DNA of 64,000 bases, from positions 783,495-847,494 of the forward strand of contig NC_015636.1 in the NCBI RefSeq assembly GCF_000179575.2, written 5' to 3'. Below, piece after piece: positions 27,644 through 36,497 of the stretch (its first letter is position 1; every line of letters starts with the position of its first letter). This DNA is from Methanothermococcus okinawensis IH1. GTDB taxonomy: Archaea; AGJL01; Methanococci; Methanococcales; Methanococcaceae. Both the position numbers and the translations under genes were made by a program. The notes below the pieces were generated by a model. It ran no database searches and was not told the origin of the DNA. It worked only from the letters and a program-made list of their open reading frames with translations.

Positions 27644-29020
27644 ATGTATGTTCCAGAAGAAATTATAGAAACTATTAGAATGATAGAGCATGAGAATTTA
27701 GATATTAGAGCAACTACAATGGGTATAAATTTAAGGGATTGTGCCTGTGAAGATATAGATACCTTAAAGGAAAATATATATAACAAAATCACAACAAACG
27801 CAGAGAATCTCGTAGAAACTGCTGAGAGAATATCTAAAAAATACGGTATTCCAATAGTTACAAAGAGGGTTTCAGTTACGCCAATTGGTTCTATTATTGG
27901 AAGTGCCATAAAAAACATGGATAAAGAGGAAGCAATTAAGGCATGTGTAGAAGTCGGGAAGACACTTGATAATGCTGCAAAGGATATAAATATAGATTTT
28001 ATTGGAGGCTATTCTGCACTTGTTCAAAAGGGCATCACAAGAAGCGAAGCAATGTTAATTGATTCCATACCATATATGATGAAGGAAACCGATACCGTAT
28101 GTTCATCGGTAAATGTTGCCACAACAAAAGCTGGAATAAACATGGATGCCGTTAAAAGAATGGGGGAAGTAATAAAGAAAACCTCTGAAATGACAAAAGA
28201 TGCATTGGGATGTGCAAAACTTGTTGTATTTGCAAATGCTCCTGAGGATAATCCATTTATGGCTGGGGCATTCCATGGAGTTGGAGAAGGAGACGCCGTA
28301 ATAAATGTTGGAGTTTCAGGACCTGGTGTTGTAAGGTCAGCTATTGAAAAACTCAAAGGTGCTGATATAGGAACAGTATGCAACGAGATTAAAAAAACTG
28401 CATTTAAAATCACAAGAGTGGGTGAGCTCATAGGAAGAGAAGTATCAAAAGAATTAAATGTTCCATTTGGAATTGTGGATTTATCCCTTGCACCAACTCC
28501 TGCTGAGGGGGACAGTATAGCTAATATTTTGGAGGCTATTGGCCTTGAAAGATGTGGAACACACGGAACAACCGCTGCATTAGCTTTATTAAACGATGCC
28601 GTTAAAAAAGGTGGAGCTATGGCAGCAAGCTATGTAGGGGGATTAAGCGGTTCATTTATCCCAGTTAGTGAAGATGCAGGGATGATAAGGGCTGTTGAGG
28701 ATGGTGCATTGCGATTAGAAAAACTTGAAGCCATGACCTGTGTATGTTCCGTAGGTCTCGATATGATAGCGATACCTGGAAAAACTCCTGCTTCAACAAT
28801 ATCTGCAATAATAGCCGATGAAATGGCAATAGGTGTAATCAACAAAAAAACCACAGCAGTTAGAATTATACCAGTTCCAAATAAGGATGTTGGAGACTAT
28901 GTGGAATATGGTGGATTGTTGGGAAGAGCTCCGATTATGCCTGTAAATGAATATTCATCGGAAGAATTTATAAACAGAGGAGGAAGAATACCTTCACCAT
29001 TACAATCTATGCTGAATTAA
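27644..29020 (+). CDS. UPF0210 (PFL-like) family protein
   Basis: This 458-residue cytoplasmic protein belongs to a widely distributed uncharacterised family with a pyruvate-formate-lyase-like barrel but no glycyl-radical loop. Hallmarks seen are [21 protein letters not shown] near the start, [25 protein letters not shown], and [24 protein letters not shown]. Cysteines in DCACED are notable. Its role is unknown, and its neighbours (dcd upstream, secG downstream) give no clue. The start has GATGATATT. Confidence 0.88.
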   Translation: MYVPEEIIETIRMIEHENLDIRATTMGINLRDCACEDIDTLKENIYNKITTNAENLVETAERISKKYGIPIVTKRVSVTPIGSIIGSAIKNMDKEEAIKACVEVGKTLDNAAKDINIDFIGGYSALVQKGITRSEAMLIDSIPYMMKETDTVCSSVNVATTKAGINMDAVKRMGEVIKKTSEMTKDALGCAKLVVFANAPEDNPFMAGAFHGVGEGDAVINVGVSGPGVVRSAIEKLKGADIGTVCNEIKKTAFKITRVGELIGREVSKELNVPFGIVDLSLAPTPAEGDSIANILEAIGLERCGTHGTTAALALLNDAVKKGGAMAASYVGGLSGSFIPVSEDAGMIRAVEDGALRLEKLEAMTCVCSVGLDMIAIPGKTPASTISAIIADEMAIGVINKKTTAVRIIPVPNKDVGDYVEYGGLLGRAPIMPVNEYSSEEFINRGGRIPSPLQSMLN

Positions 29021-29103
29021 AAAAGAAAATATATTTATATACTAAACATAAAATATTATTATTAAATAAAATAATAAAGAATAAAATAATATGATGTGGT
29101 AAT

Positions 29104-29268
29104 ATGGCTAGAAAAAATGAAGATGTTGGACTTAGCACAAGTGCAGGGCTTGTTAGATATATGGATGAAGATATATCTAAAATTAAAATAGCTCCTGAGA
29201 AAGTTCTTGGCATTACCGTTGCAATAATGGTTTTAGAGGCTATTTTAAACTACGGCATATTTATCTAA
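29104..29268 (+). CDS. secG: Preprotein translocase subunit SecG/Sec61-beta
   Basis: This 54-residue tail-anchored protein has a cytoplasmic N-terminus containing [28 protein letters not shown], the conserved archaeal Sec-beta signature, then one transmembrane helix ([17 protein letters not shown]). It associates with SecY. It begins 83 bases after the UPF0210 gene, with GATGTGGTAAT upstream. Confidence 0.93.
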   Translation: MARKNEDVGLSTSAGLVRYMDEDISKIKIAPEKVLGITVAIMVLEAILNYGIFI

Positions 29269-29323
29269 ACTTAATTTTTTAGCATATTTTATTATTAAAT
29301 AATTATTTTATTGAATATTTTTT

Positions 29324-30628
29324 TTAATTTATAGCTTTTCTATATATTATCAATATATTTTTATCGAGCTCAGTAGATTTAAAGTTATAGTTCTCGACAT
29401 AAGGATAATTAACATATTTTTTCAGTTTTTTTCCAAGAGCTCCTGTGAGTATAAATTTAATATTACTTTTATTTTTATATTTATTAATAATATTTGATAA
29501 TCTTCTTACATTTAGCTCTTCGCATGTGCATCCAAAGTCTCCTCCAATTATTACAATTCCATCAAAAATCTCTGAAAAATCTTTAATGGCATAATCAATA
29601 GATTTAACATTAAGACCAGGGTTTATATTTTCAATCATATAGCGGTTATTTATCTCTTTGATATTCATTCTATTTTTTATTTCAAAAGTTTTTATTTTAT
29701 CGATAATATATTCACAATTAACAAAATTTTTACATATATTTAAAGCAAATAGAGAATCTTCTATATAATGAGCTCCGAATATGTATTTACTAAACTCGAT
29801 GATTTTGTTATTATATTTATATTTTAGAGGATATTTTGATATAATTTCAGCATCTTCTGGGCTTATGGCAGTTAATTTTTTTAAATTATCATTATTCTTA
29901 TTATCAACATACTTATTATCAATATATTTATATTTAATATTATTATTAACTAAATCAAGATTATTATTATCATAACCGTAATTATCTAAAATATTTTTAT
30001 TGATGTATATCCTATCGGCGTTTTTTAAAGTGTATAATTTGGCATTAAGTGCGTTTCGTCTGCCTTTACCGATAGGGTAGTTTTCAACGACATTTGTAAG
30101 AGCTCCGTATTTGCATGAGGTAATTCCCAATGATACTTCAAATATAAATAAATTGTATAAATCAAGTTTATTTTCTTCATTTAATCTATTAATATGATTT
30201 AATACCGAAACTGGGGTGATAGAACCACTATTACTATTATTTAGAAATATATTATATTCATCCTTTAATATATAATATAGGAGCTCCGTTGTTGTGGTTT
30301 TTCCTTTTACACCTGTAATCTCTATGAACTTTTTATGTATATTTCCATATTTTTTATATAGGAGCTCAGAGATAGCATCATGAAAGGAGATAAAATTACA
30401 GTCAATTGGGCAGTGTATTGGAGCAATGATATTATCGTATTTTTCAAAATCTGGTTTTTCTTTTGATGATATTAAATTTATATGTTCCATAGAATAATTT
30501 AAATTTTTTAAAATATCTTTATCCTTTTCCAATTTCCCGTAGATGTCCCAAACAGATACATTATATCCTAAGTTAATATATTCTTTTGCAATATCCAATG
30601 CACCATGATTTACATCGATTATAAGCAT
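29324..30628 (-). CDS. cfbE: Mur-ligase-like coenzyme F430 synthetase
   Basis: This 434-residue ATP-dependent ligase has the Mur-family P-loop GVKGKTTTTELLYY near residue 108 and the central FEVSLGITSCKYGALTNVVENYPIGKGR. In methanogens lacking pseudomurein, the conserved Mur ligase is CfbE. It activates a propionate of 15,17(3)-seco-F430-17(3)-acid to close the final ring of F430, the methyl-CoM reductase cofactor. An asparagine-rich insertion (about residues 220-250) looks like low-complexity expansion. CfbC of the same pathway lies at 42478-43320. Assignment rests on family logic rather than a diagnostic residue. Confidence 0.78.
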   Translation of the reverse strand: MLIIDVNHGALDIAKEYINLGYNVSVWDIYGKLEKDKDILKNLNYSMEHINLISSKEKPDFEKYDNIIAPIHCPIDCNFISFHDAISELLYKKYGNIHKKFIEITGVKGKTTTTELLYYILKDEYNIFLNNSNSGSITPVSVLNHINRLNEENKLDLYNLFIFEVSLGITSCKYGALTNVVENYPIGKGRRNALNAKLYTLKNADRIYINKNILDNYGYDNNNLDLVNNNIKYKYIDNKYVDNKNNDNLKKLTAISPEDAEIISKYPLKYKYNNKIIEFSKYIFGAHYIEDSLFALNICKNFVNCEYIIDKIKTFEIKNRMNIKEINNRYMIENINPGLNVKSIDYAIKDFSEIFDGIVIIGGDFGCTCEELNVRRLSNIINKYKNKSNIKFILTGALGKKLKKYVNYPYVENYNFKSTELDKNILIIYRKAIN

Positions 30629-30750
30629 AATCTCTCCAATTTTATTTCTTTAATTAATTATTTTATTATTTTATTTTATCACATTACATTTTATTATTTT
30701 ATTATTATCATATTGTTTTTTATTATTATATATTATAACCTTTTAATTTA

Positions 30751-31419
30751 TTATTTTTCAATCCTTTGGAGCAATTTCTTTGGGTATGTTGATAGGCTAT
30801 TTTTTAGTTCTATTTCAGTCATACCACATCCCAAACCAACCATTTTTGCAAAATCGATATCTATTAAATCAGAAGGTGCATGGGTATCGGTATTTATCAA
30901 TGTTGGAATATCGTATTTCCTTGCAATGTTTAAAACATGTCCATTTGTTAAAGAATGCCCATTTCTTGAAGTAATTTCTAAAAATATATTATTATTTTCC
31001 TTAATATTTTGAGCAGTTTCATCATCTATTAATCCAGGATGCGCCAATATATCCACATCTTCGGATAATGATGTGTAGTAGTTTGTTTTTTCTTCAACAG
31101 GTTCTACGATTGTTTCACCATGAACAACCACGATTTCAGCACCAATATCCTTGCATTTTTTAGCCATCTTTGGTATGGATTTTGCAGGAATATGGGTGAG
31201 CTCTATACCTACTATAAGTTGGATGTCCCAGTAATTTTTCAATTCTTCTTTTGCAAGGGTGGTTTTATATATGAGCTCCTTATAATTGCTGGCATCGCCA
31301 TGGTCTGTAATTGCTATTGCCTTATGGTTCAAAACTTTTGCCCTTCTTACGAGCTCGGATGGTATTAACTCCCCGTCGCTAAAAACTGTATGCGTATGGA
31401 AGTCATATCTAAATCTCAA
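30751..31419 (-). CDS. PHP-domain metal-dependent phosphoesterase
   Basis: This 222-residue protein has the four PHP motifs with metal ligands: DFHTHTVFSDG at the start, AITDHGD near residue 39, VVHGETIVEP near residue 98 and INTDTHAPSDL near residue 176. It resembles the histidinol-phosphatase-like PHP proteins of methanogens. The substrate is unknown; a phosphoesterase or nuclease role is possible. The gene starts with TTG 31419 behind GGTGATAAT. It is transcribed toward cfbE, with a 122-base gap. Confidence 0.82.
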   Translation of the reverse strand: MRFRYDFHTHTVFSDGELIPSELVRRAKVLNHKAIAITDHGDASNYKELIYKTTLAKEELKNYWDIQLIVGIELTHIPAKSIPKMAKKCKDIGAEIVVVHGETIVEPVEEKTNYYTSLSEDVDILAHPGLIDDETAQNIKENNNIFLEITSRNGHSLTNGHVLNIARKYDIPTLINTDTHAPSDLIDIDFAKMVGLGCGMTEIELKNSLSTYPKKLLQRIEK

Positions 31420-31676
31420 ATTATCACCAATCTATTTTATAATGTTAATAACTTAAATAATTAAATAATAAATAAAAATAGAAACAAAAATAAAAATAAA
31501 AAGTCATATATATTATTTTTAACGATTAAGTTTTAACTATTTAATTTATATTATTTATGCGATTTATTTATATTATATAATATTGCAAATATAATCTTAA
31601 ATATAAATTATAATTATATAACATCATATAAAAATATATAAATCAGATGTATCTTAAAAATAAAACGGTGAAAGAT

Positions 31677-32669
31677 ATGTATAAAATATGTGTAATTGAA
31701 GGAGATGGAATAGGAAGAGAAGTAGTTCCAGCAACAGTTAATGTTTTAAAAGCCACAGGCGTTGATTTTGAATTTGTTCATGCTGAGGCAGGAGATGAGG
31801 TTTTTGAAAAAACTGGCGTAGCACTTCCAGAAGAAACCATAAACACTGCAAAAGAATGTGATGCAGTATTATTTGGTGCAGCAGGGGAGACCGCAGCTGA
31901 TGTAATTGTAAAATTAAGAAAAATATTAAATACCTATGCAAATGTTAGACCTGTTAAGGCTTATAAGGGAATAAACTGCTTAAAGGACAATATCGATTAT
32001 GTAATAGTTAGGGAAAATACAGAAGGATTATACAAAGGTATAGAGGCAGAAATAACCGATGGAGTATATACGGCAACAAGGGTAATCACAAGAGAAGCCT
32101 GTGAAAAAATATTTAAATTCGCCTTTGAGATGGCAAAGGACAGAAAAAAACAAGGTAAAGAAGGAAAGGTTACATGCACACATAAGGCAAATGTTTTAAA
32201 ATTATCAGATGGGGCATTTAAAAGTATATTCTACGAAGTTGCAAAGAATTATCCAGAGATAAAAACAAACGACTTCTATATAGATGCTATGAATATGTAT
32301 GCAGTATTAAGACCTGAAACCTTTGATGTTGTTGTTACCTCAAATTTATTTGGTGATATATTATCAGATGGTGCAGCAGGAACAGTGGGAGGTCTTGGAA
32401 TGGCTCCTTCTGCAAATATTGGGGATGAATATGGATTATTTGAACCTGTCCATGGTTCAGCACCAGATATTGCTGGAAAAGGCATAGCAAATCCAACAGC
32501 AACAATATTAACAGGAGTTTTAATGCTGAGATATTTGGGAGAAAATAAAGCTGCTGATAGGGTAGAAAAAGCACTTGAAGAGGTTCTTGAAAACAAATTA
32601 ACAACACCGGATTTAGGGGGCACATTAACAACATTTGAGATGGCAGAAGAAGTTGCTAAAAGAGTGTAA
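31677..32669 (+). CDS. leuB: 3-Isopropylmalate dehydrogenase
   Basis: This 330-residue NAD-dependent beta-decarboxylating dehydrogenase has the starting motif CVIEGDGIGREVVPA, the substrate arginines of VRPVKAYKG and VRENTEGLYKG, the metal-binding region DAMNMYAV...SNLFGDILSDGA, and the NAD-binding EPVHGSAPDIAGKGIANP. Methanogens carry two close paralogues, LeuB (leucine) and AksF (coenzyme B). The AGETAADVIVKLRK helix and overall pattern match the LeuB type. ATG 31677 has GGTGAAAGAT. Confidence 0.85.
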   Translation: MYKICVIEGDGIGREVVPATVNVLKATGVDFEFVHAEAGDEVFEKTGVALPEETINTAKECDAVLFGAAGETAADVIVKLRKILNTYANVRPVKAYKGINCLKDNIDYVIVRENTEGLYKGIEAEITDGVYTATRVITREACEKIFKFAFEMAKDRKKQGKEGKVTCTHKANVLKLSDGAFKSIFYEVAKNYPEIKTNDFYIDAMNMYAVLRPETFDVVVTSNLFGDILSDGAAGTVGGLGMAPSANIGDEYGLFEPVHGSAPDIAGKGIANPTATILTGVLMLRYLGENKAADRVEKALEEVLENKLTTPDLGGTLTTFEMAEEVAKRV

Positions 32670-32823
32670 ATACTTTAATATATTAAATATTAATTTTTTA
32701 AAGAATTTTTAAATATTCATTTTTAACTAAACAAGTAATTAATTATTAAAAAATATAATTATAATTACAGCATAATTTAGATAGATAATTAAGATAAATA
32801 AATACAGTGGATGTAGTGATACA

Positions 32824-33555
32824 ATGGATATAAATATCGACGAAATATTAAAAAAAGAACCAATATATAGTGGAAAGGCAAAATCAATATATAAAATAGA
32901 TGATGATAAGGTTTTAATTAAATTTAGAGATGATATTACAGCAGGAAATGGTGCAAAGCACGATGTGAAAAAAGGAAAAGGGCACTTAAATGCTTTAATA
33001 TCTTCAAAATTATTTAAACTGTTAAATGAAAATGGGATACCTACTCATTTTTTAGAATATATTGAACCAACCCACATAATTGCTAAAAATGTAAAAATTA
33101 TACCAATTGAGGTAATAGTTAGAAATATTGCAGCAGGAAGTTTGTGCAGAAGATACCCCTTTGAGGAGGGTAAAGAATTAACAACCCCTATTGTGCAGTT
33201 TGATTATAAAAACGACAACTATGGAGACCCAATGTTAAACAATGACATAGCTCTTGCTTTAAATATTGCAACAGAAGAGGAATTAAAAGAACTAAAAAAA
33301 TTGGCACTAAATGTAAATGAAATATTGAAAAAATTCTTTGATGAAAAAGGCATAATTCTTGTAGATTTCAAAATCGAAATTGGAAGAACAAAAGATGGGA
33401 AATTGGTAGTTGCAGATGAGATAAGTCCTGACACCATGAGATTATGGGACAAAGAAACAAAAGATGTTCTTGATAAGGATGTTTATAGGAAAGACATGGG
33501 AGATGTTGTTAGAAAATACGAAGTTGTAGCAAAAAGAATAGGTTGCATAGATTAA
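32824..33555 (+). CDS. purC: Phosphoribosylaminoimidazole-succinocarboxamide synthase
   Basis: This 243-residue SAICAR synthetase ligates aspartate to CAIR in de novo purine synthesis. Motifs present are YSGKAKSIYKIDDDKVLIKFRDDITAGNGAK, the IPIEVIVRNIAAGSLCRRYPFEEG region, and DEISPDTMRLWDKETK. Length and motifs are complete. It forms a two-gene unit with purS 25 bases downstream. Confidence 0.95.
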   Translation: MDINIDEILKKEPIYSGKAKSIYKIDDDKVLIKFRDDITAGNGAKHDVKKGKGHLNALISSKLFKLLNENGIPTHFLEYIEPTHIIAKNVKIIPIEVIVRNIAAGSLCRRYPFEEGKELTTPIVQFDYKNDNYGDPMLNNDIALALNIATEEELKELKKLALNVNEILKKFFDEKGIILVDFKIEIGRTKDGKLVVADEISPDTMRLWDKETKDVLDKDVYRKDMGDVVRKYEVVAKRIGCID

Positions 33556-33580
33556 GGATAATTAAGGAGGAGTCAATATT

Positions 33581-33829
33581 ATGTATAAAGCAACGATTAT
33601 AATCAAATTAAAAAAGGGAGTTTTAAACCCCGAGGGTAGAACAGTTTTGAGAGCTCTAAACTTTTTAGGATATAATGAGGTAAAGGATGCAAAAACTTTT
33701 AAATGTATAGAGCTCATGGTCGAAGGGGATGATGAACATAAGGTGATGGAAAGAGTAGAAGAAATGTGTAAAAAGCTATTGGCAAATCCCGTGATTCATG
33801 ATTATGATATTAAAATAGAAAAGATGTAA
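33581..33829 (+). CDS. purS: Phosphoribosylformylglycinamidine synthase, PurS subunit
   Basis: This 82-residue small subunit bridges PurL and PurQ in FGAM synthase. The sequence shows the family pattern KLKKGVLNPEGRTVLRALNFLGYNEVKDAKTFK and a C-terminal MCKKLLANPVIHDYDIKIE. A strong AGGAGG site precedes the start. purQ and purL do not follow; the next 278 bases are AT-rich non-coding DNA. Confidence 0.95.
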   Translation: MYKATIIIKLKKGVLNPEGRTVLRALNFLGYNEVKDAKTFKCIELMVEGDDEHKVMERVEEMCKKLLANPVIHDYDIKIEKM

Positions 33830-34107
33830 CTTAGTATGGATATTGTTGGATTTAGGTAAATTCTATTCTATTCTTTCTATACTGTAAAATCTCCAATTTT
33901 ATTATATATTTTTTATTCTAATAAAAATCATCCATATTATCTATTTTATATTTTTATTTTAAGATATAATATCATAATTTTTCAAGCTAACATTTATATA
34001 TTTAGTTATATGATATTAACTTAAATTATATATATTTGAAAATGATAAATGATGATAAATAATTATAATTATTAAAAATTACATATAATATATTAAATCG
34101 TGAGAAC

Positions 34108-34716
34108 ATGACCACCCATATAATAAATATAGGCTACCATATAGAGCATGTATATAAACCAATTGCCGAATTTGGAGCAAAAAAGGTTATAATAATATAT
34201 GCAAAAGACAATGAAGATTATCTTACAGAAGAAGACCATAAAATAATAGATGACGCAGTTAAAAAGGCAGAAGATTTATGCAATATGCTCGGCATTGAAC
34301 ATGAAAAAGTAAAAGTAAATGGCATTGAATTTGAAAAAAATGTAGAAATATTTAGGGAAATTATAAAAAAAGAAGAAGATAATAATATTATTGTAAATTT
34401 AACTGGTGGAAGGAAGATAACTTCTTTTGCGTTGTTGTATGCCTCTCTTTATGAATTTCATAAAATTAACAAAATTGTGTATGTCCATGATAAAAGAATA
34501 ATAGAATTTCCAAAAATAGCACATCCATATAATTTAACAAAATTTGAGCGGAAAATACTGGCTTCATTAAATGAAGGAGAAAAGACAATTACTGATTTAG
34601 CAAAGGAATTTGATGTATCACTTCCTGCAATTATTAAATATGTAAATTCCTTAGAACAGAAAAAACTGGTAAAAACATATAAAATAGGAAGAAAGAGAAT
34701 TGTAAATATAGTTTAA
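34108..34716 (+). CDS. CARF-domain winged-helix regulator (Csa3/Csx1-like)
   Basis: This 202-residue protein has an N-terminal Rossmann-like CARF domain: HIINIGYHIEHVYKPIAEFGAKKVIIIYA, and the nucleotide-binding loop VNLTGGRKITSFALLYASLYE near residue 98. A C-terminal winged helix follows (LTKFERKILASLNEGEKTITDLAKEFDVSLPAIIKYVNSLEQ). Proteins of this design bind cyclic oligoadenylates or related ligands and regulate CRISPR-Cas loci or toxins. No cas gene or CRISPR array is visible in the window, so it is either an orphan or acts at a distance. Confidence 0.8.
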   Translation: MTTHIINIGYHIEHVYKPIAEFGAKKVIIIYAKDNEDYLTEEDHKIIDDAVKKAEDLCNMLGIEHEKVKVNGIEFEKNVEIFREIIKKEEDNNIIVNLTGGRKITSFALLYASLYEFHKINKIVYVHDKRIIEFPKIAHPYNLTKFERKILASLNEGEKTITDLAKEFDVSLPAIIKYVNSLEQKKLVKTYKIGRKRIVNIV

Positions 34717-34896
34717 AATTTTTTTTAATTTTTTAAAATCATTAAATTCTTTTTTTATAAAACTAGCTAAAATTTTAAATATTATATTTTTTAGAAGAAA
34801 AATAAAAAAATTTAACATATTATTTTTTAGAGGAATTAATTATTAATATGAAATAAGATATAAAAAATATACTATTAAAAAAATTTAGGTGGCATT

Positions 34897-35073
34897 ATGG
34901 CATCAATAATGGAAGAAGGAAATATTATAGTAATAAAAGATAAAAAAGTAGCAGATAAATTTTTGAAGGATTTAATTGAAACACCCACAGGAGATATACC
35001 AGAATATAGAATTAAAAGAATAAATAGGTTAGTTGAAGAGGGTAAGAGATGGGCAAAACAAATGAAATTATAA
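34897..35073 (+). CDS. Small hypothetical protein, antitoxin-sized
   Basis: This 58-residue protein begins MASIMEEGNIIVIKDKKVADKF and ends with a basic helical RIKRINRLVEEGKRWAKQMKL. A good AGGTGG site precedes ATG 34897. It is small, charged and followed by another tiny gene, an arrangement seen for antitoxins, but no toxin partner is visible and I do not recognise the family. Confidence 0.55.
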   Translation: MASIMEEGNIIVIKDKKVADKFLKDLIETPTGDIPEYRIKRINRLVEEGKRWAKQMKL

Positions 35074-35259
35074 TTTTCCCTTAAAATATTTTAAAAGTTT
35101 AAGATAAGAAAAAAGTAAATATTAATCTTTTTTTACACCAAATAATAATCAAATAATTTAAGTTTTTAATTCATCATTATATATTGCATTACACCCTCCT
35201 AGAAAAAATAAAAGTCAAGAGGGTAAATAAGGTATAAATTATATATTTGGTGAAAAATT

Positions 35260-35482
35260 ATGAGCTATAAAAAACCAAAGAAATATAAAGAGAATTAAAA
35301 ATCATAGGGTAAGAAAAATAAAATATGTTGATTATGATGAGCTCCCAACATGGATAAGAAGGGCAGAGGATAGGATAAATAAAATGAGTCATGAAGAATT
35401 TTGCGATGAGATGGTAAAATTTGGAACAGAGGCAAAAAAAGCAGGAGGAGTTGTAAATTTAATTTTTAAAGACATGCAGTAA
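35260..35482 (+). pseudogene. Small gene with apparent +1-base frameshift in an A6 run
   Basis: A good GGTGAAAAATT site precedes ATG 35260, but that frame stops after 12 codons. From the A6 run at 35269-35274 onward, the next frame stays open for about 70 codons to TAA 35480-35482. It encodes a plausible protein: ...RVRKIKYVDYDELPTWIRRAEDR, then MSHEEFCDEMVKFGTEAKK and VVNLIFKDMQ. Deleting one A would restore a single ORF of about 73 residues. This could be a recent mutation, phase variation at a homopolymer, programmed frameshifting or a sequencing error. The family is unknown. Confidence 0.5.
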
Positions 35483-35669
35483 TATTACAACTAATTATAA
35501 GTGTTTATAACACATTAATGTATAAATTATATTGATATATTTGAATAATAAGAAAGAAATAAAAGGACTTAGATAGGGGGACTATGTAAGGTAAGGGGAC
35601 TAAAAAAATCAAAAAAAATTTATATAAAAAAAGACCAAATAACTCTTAAAATCGTTAAAAAAGTAAAAG

Positions 35670-35742
35670 GGCCGGGACCGGGAATTGAACCCGGGTCAGG
35701 GGATCCACAGTCCCCCAGGATAGCCACTACCCTACCCCGGCC
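35670..35742 (-). tRNA. trnH: tRNA-His (GTG)
   Basis: The acceptor arms GCCGGGG/TCCCGGC are present. There is an extra 5' G (position -1) opposite discriminator C73, as required for histidine tRNA, an anticodon loop with GTG, and T-arm CCCGGGTTCAATTCCCGG. It contains one of only two GATC sites found in the window (35702-35705). It is probably part of a minus-strand polycistronic tRNA transcript. Confidence 0.94.
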
Positions 35743-35813
35743 ACAGTGAAATGTAATTTATTTTATGTAGGGCATATATCATTATAAGTCCTATCCCTAC
35801 CCCATATAAATAG

Positions 35814-35898
35814 TGCAGGGGCAGGGATTTGAACCCTGGAACCACTACTGGACAGGATTCTAAGTCCTGCGTCTTTGGCCAGGCTCGACAACCCCTGC
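35814..35898 (-). tRNA. trnL: tRNA-Leu (TAG)
   Basis: This is an 85-base class II tRNA with acceptor GCAGGGG/CCCCTGC, a long variable arm, anticodon TAG in CTTAGAA and T-arm CAGGGTTCAAATCCCTG. No CCA is encoded. It lies in the minus-strand tRNA cluster, 71 bases upstream of tRNA-His. Confidence 0.94.
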
Positions 35899-35912
35899 AT
35901 AGAGAATTAAAG

Positions 35913-35987
35913 TGCTCCAGCCGGGATTTGAACCCGAGTCGCGGGCTCGAAAGGCCCGCATGATTGGCCGGACTACACCACTGGAGC
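35913..35987 (-). tRNA. trnE: tRNA-Glu (TTC)
   Basis: The acceptor is GCTCCAG/CTGGAGC, the anticodon is TTC in the loop CTTTCGA between the GCGGGC/GCCCGC arms, and the T-arm is CTCGGGTTCAAATCCCGG-like. It lies 14 bases before tRNA-Leu on the same strand, so co-transcription is certain. Confidence 0.94.
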
Positions 35988-35997
35988 ATTACTAATA

Positions 35998-36072
35998 TGG
36001 GACCGAAGGGATTTGAACCCTTGACCACTCGGTTATGAGCCGAGCGCTCCAACCAGGCTGAGCTACGGTCCC
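35998..36072 (-). tRNA. tRNA with CAT anticodon (elongator Met or Ile2)
   Basis: The acceptor GGGACCG/CGGTCCC, anticodon arm CTCGG-CTCATAA-CCGAG and T-arm AAGGGTTCAAATCCCTT form a clean cloverleaf. The CAT anticodon is shared by elongator tRNA-Met and by tRNA-Ile2, whose C34 is modified to agmatidine. It is not the initiator, which in archaea has an A1-U72 pair and a GGG/CCC anticodon arm. I cannot separate Met from Ile2 by eye. Confidence 0.88.
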
Positions 36073-36117
36073 ATAATCTATAATATAACTGTATAATAAT
36101 ATCATATAAAAAAATGG

Positions 36118-36190
36118 CGCCCCCAGCAGGACTCGAACCTGCGACCTACGGATTAACAGTCCGTCGCTCTACCTACTAAGCTATGGGGGC
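36118..36190 (-). tRNA. trnN: tRNA-Asn (GTT)
   Basis: The acceptor is GCCCCCA/TGGGGGC, the anticodon arm ACGGA-CTGTTAA-TCCGT gives GTT, and the T-arm is GCAGGTTCGAGTCCTGC. It is the first gene of the minus-strand tRNA cluster, about 45 bases downstream of the TATA box at 36233-36242. Confidence 0.94.
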
Positions 36191-36231
36191 TCTTGCTATT
36201 TATCTTGTTTGCACAATAACAATTAAACTTC

Positions 36232-36251
36232 TACTATATAAACTTTTCGGC
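36232..36251 (-). promoter_or_regulatory. Minus-strand tRNA-cluster promoter (BRE/TATA)
   Basis: On the minus strand the segment reads CCGAAAAGTTTATATAGTAG, a B-recognition element followed by a TATA box. It lies about 45 bases before tRNA-Asn. Its CGAAAAG half overlaps the palindrome CTTTTCGGCGAAAAG at 36243-36257, which is shared with the divergent promoter. Confidence 0.7.
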
Positions 36252-36267
36252 GAAAAGTATATATATG
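36248..36267 (+). promoter_or_regulatory. Plus-strand tRNA-Phe promoter (BRE/TATA)
   Basis: CGGCGAAAAGTATATATATG matches the stable-RNA promoter pattern, with the TATA box centred about 44 bases before tRNA-Phe. The B-recognition elements of this promoter and the minus-strand one overlap back to back. Confidence 0.7.
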
Positions 36268-36305
36268 ATGAATACATTGTTTAGTTTGGAATTGTAAGCG
36301 ATATT

Positions 36306-36379
36306 GCCGTGGTAGTTCAGCCCGGGAGAACGCTGGACTGAAGATCCAGTTGTCGGGTGTTCGAATCACCCCCACGGCA
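36306..36379 (+). tRNA. trnF: tRNA-Phe (GAA)
   Basis: The acceptor is GCCGTGG/CCACGGC, the anticodon arm CTGGA-CTGAAGA-TCCAG gives GAA, and the T-arm is GGGTGTTCGAATCACCC. It holds the second GATC of the window (36343-36346). It is transcribed away from the other five tRNAs from its own promoter. Confidence 0.94.
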
Positions 36380-36497
36380 TATTTATTTTGAACATATTAA
36401 TTCATATATTTAAATTTAAAAATTAGTTTAAATCTCTATTTTTAGATATTTTTGATAAAAATAATTTTGATAATTTTAGTTAAAAAAGGCATGAAGC

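Noticed and set aside
29324-30628. Pseudomurein or peptidoglycan Mur ligase
   Set aside because: Methanococcales have S-layers without pseudomurein; the conserved Mur-like ligase in them is CfbE.
31677-32669. AksF (homoisocitrate dehydrogenase) or isocitrate dehydrogenase
   Set aside because: The AGETAADVIVKLRK region and overall pattern fit the LeuB paralogue better, though the two are close.
35732-36052. 106-codon minus-strand ORF
   Set aside because: It overlies tRNA-Leu, tRNA-Glu and the CAT tRNA and is not a gene.
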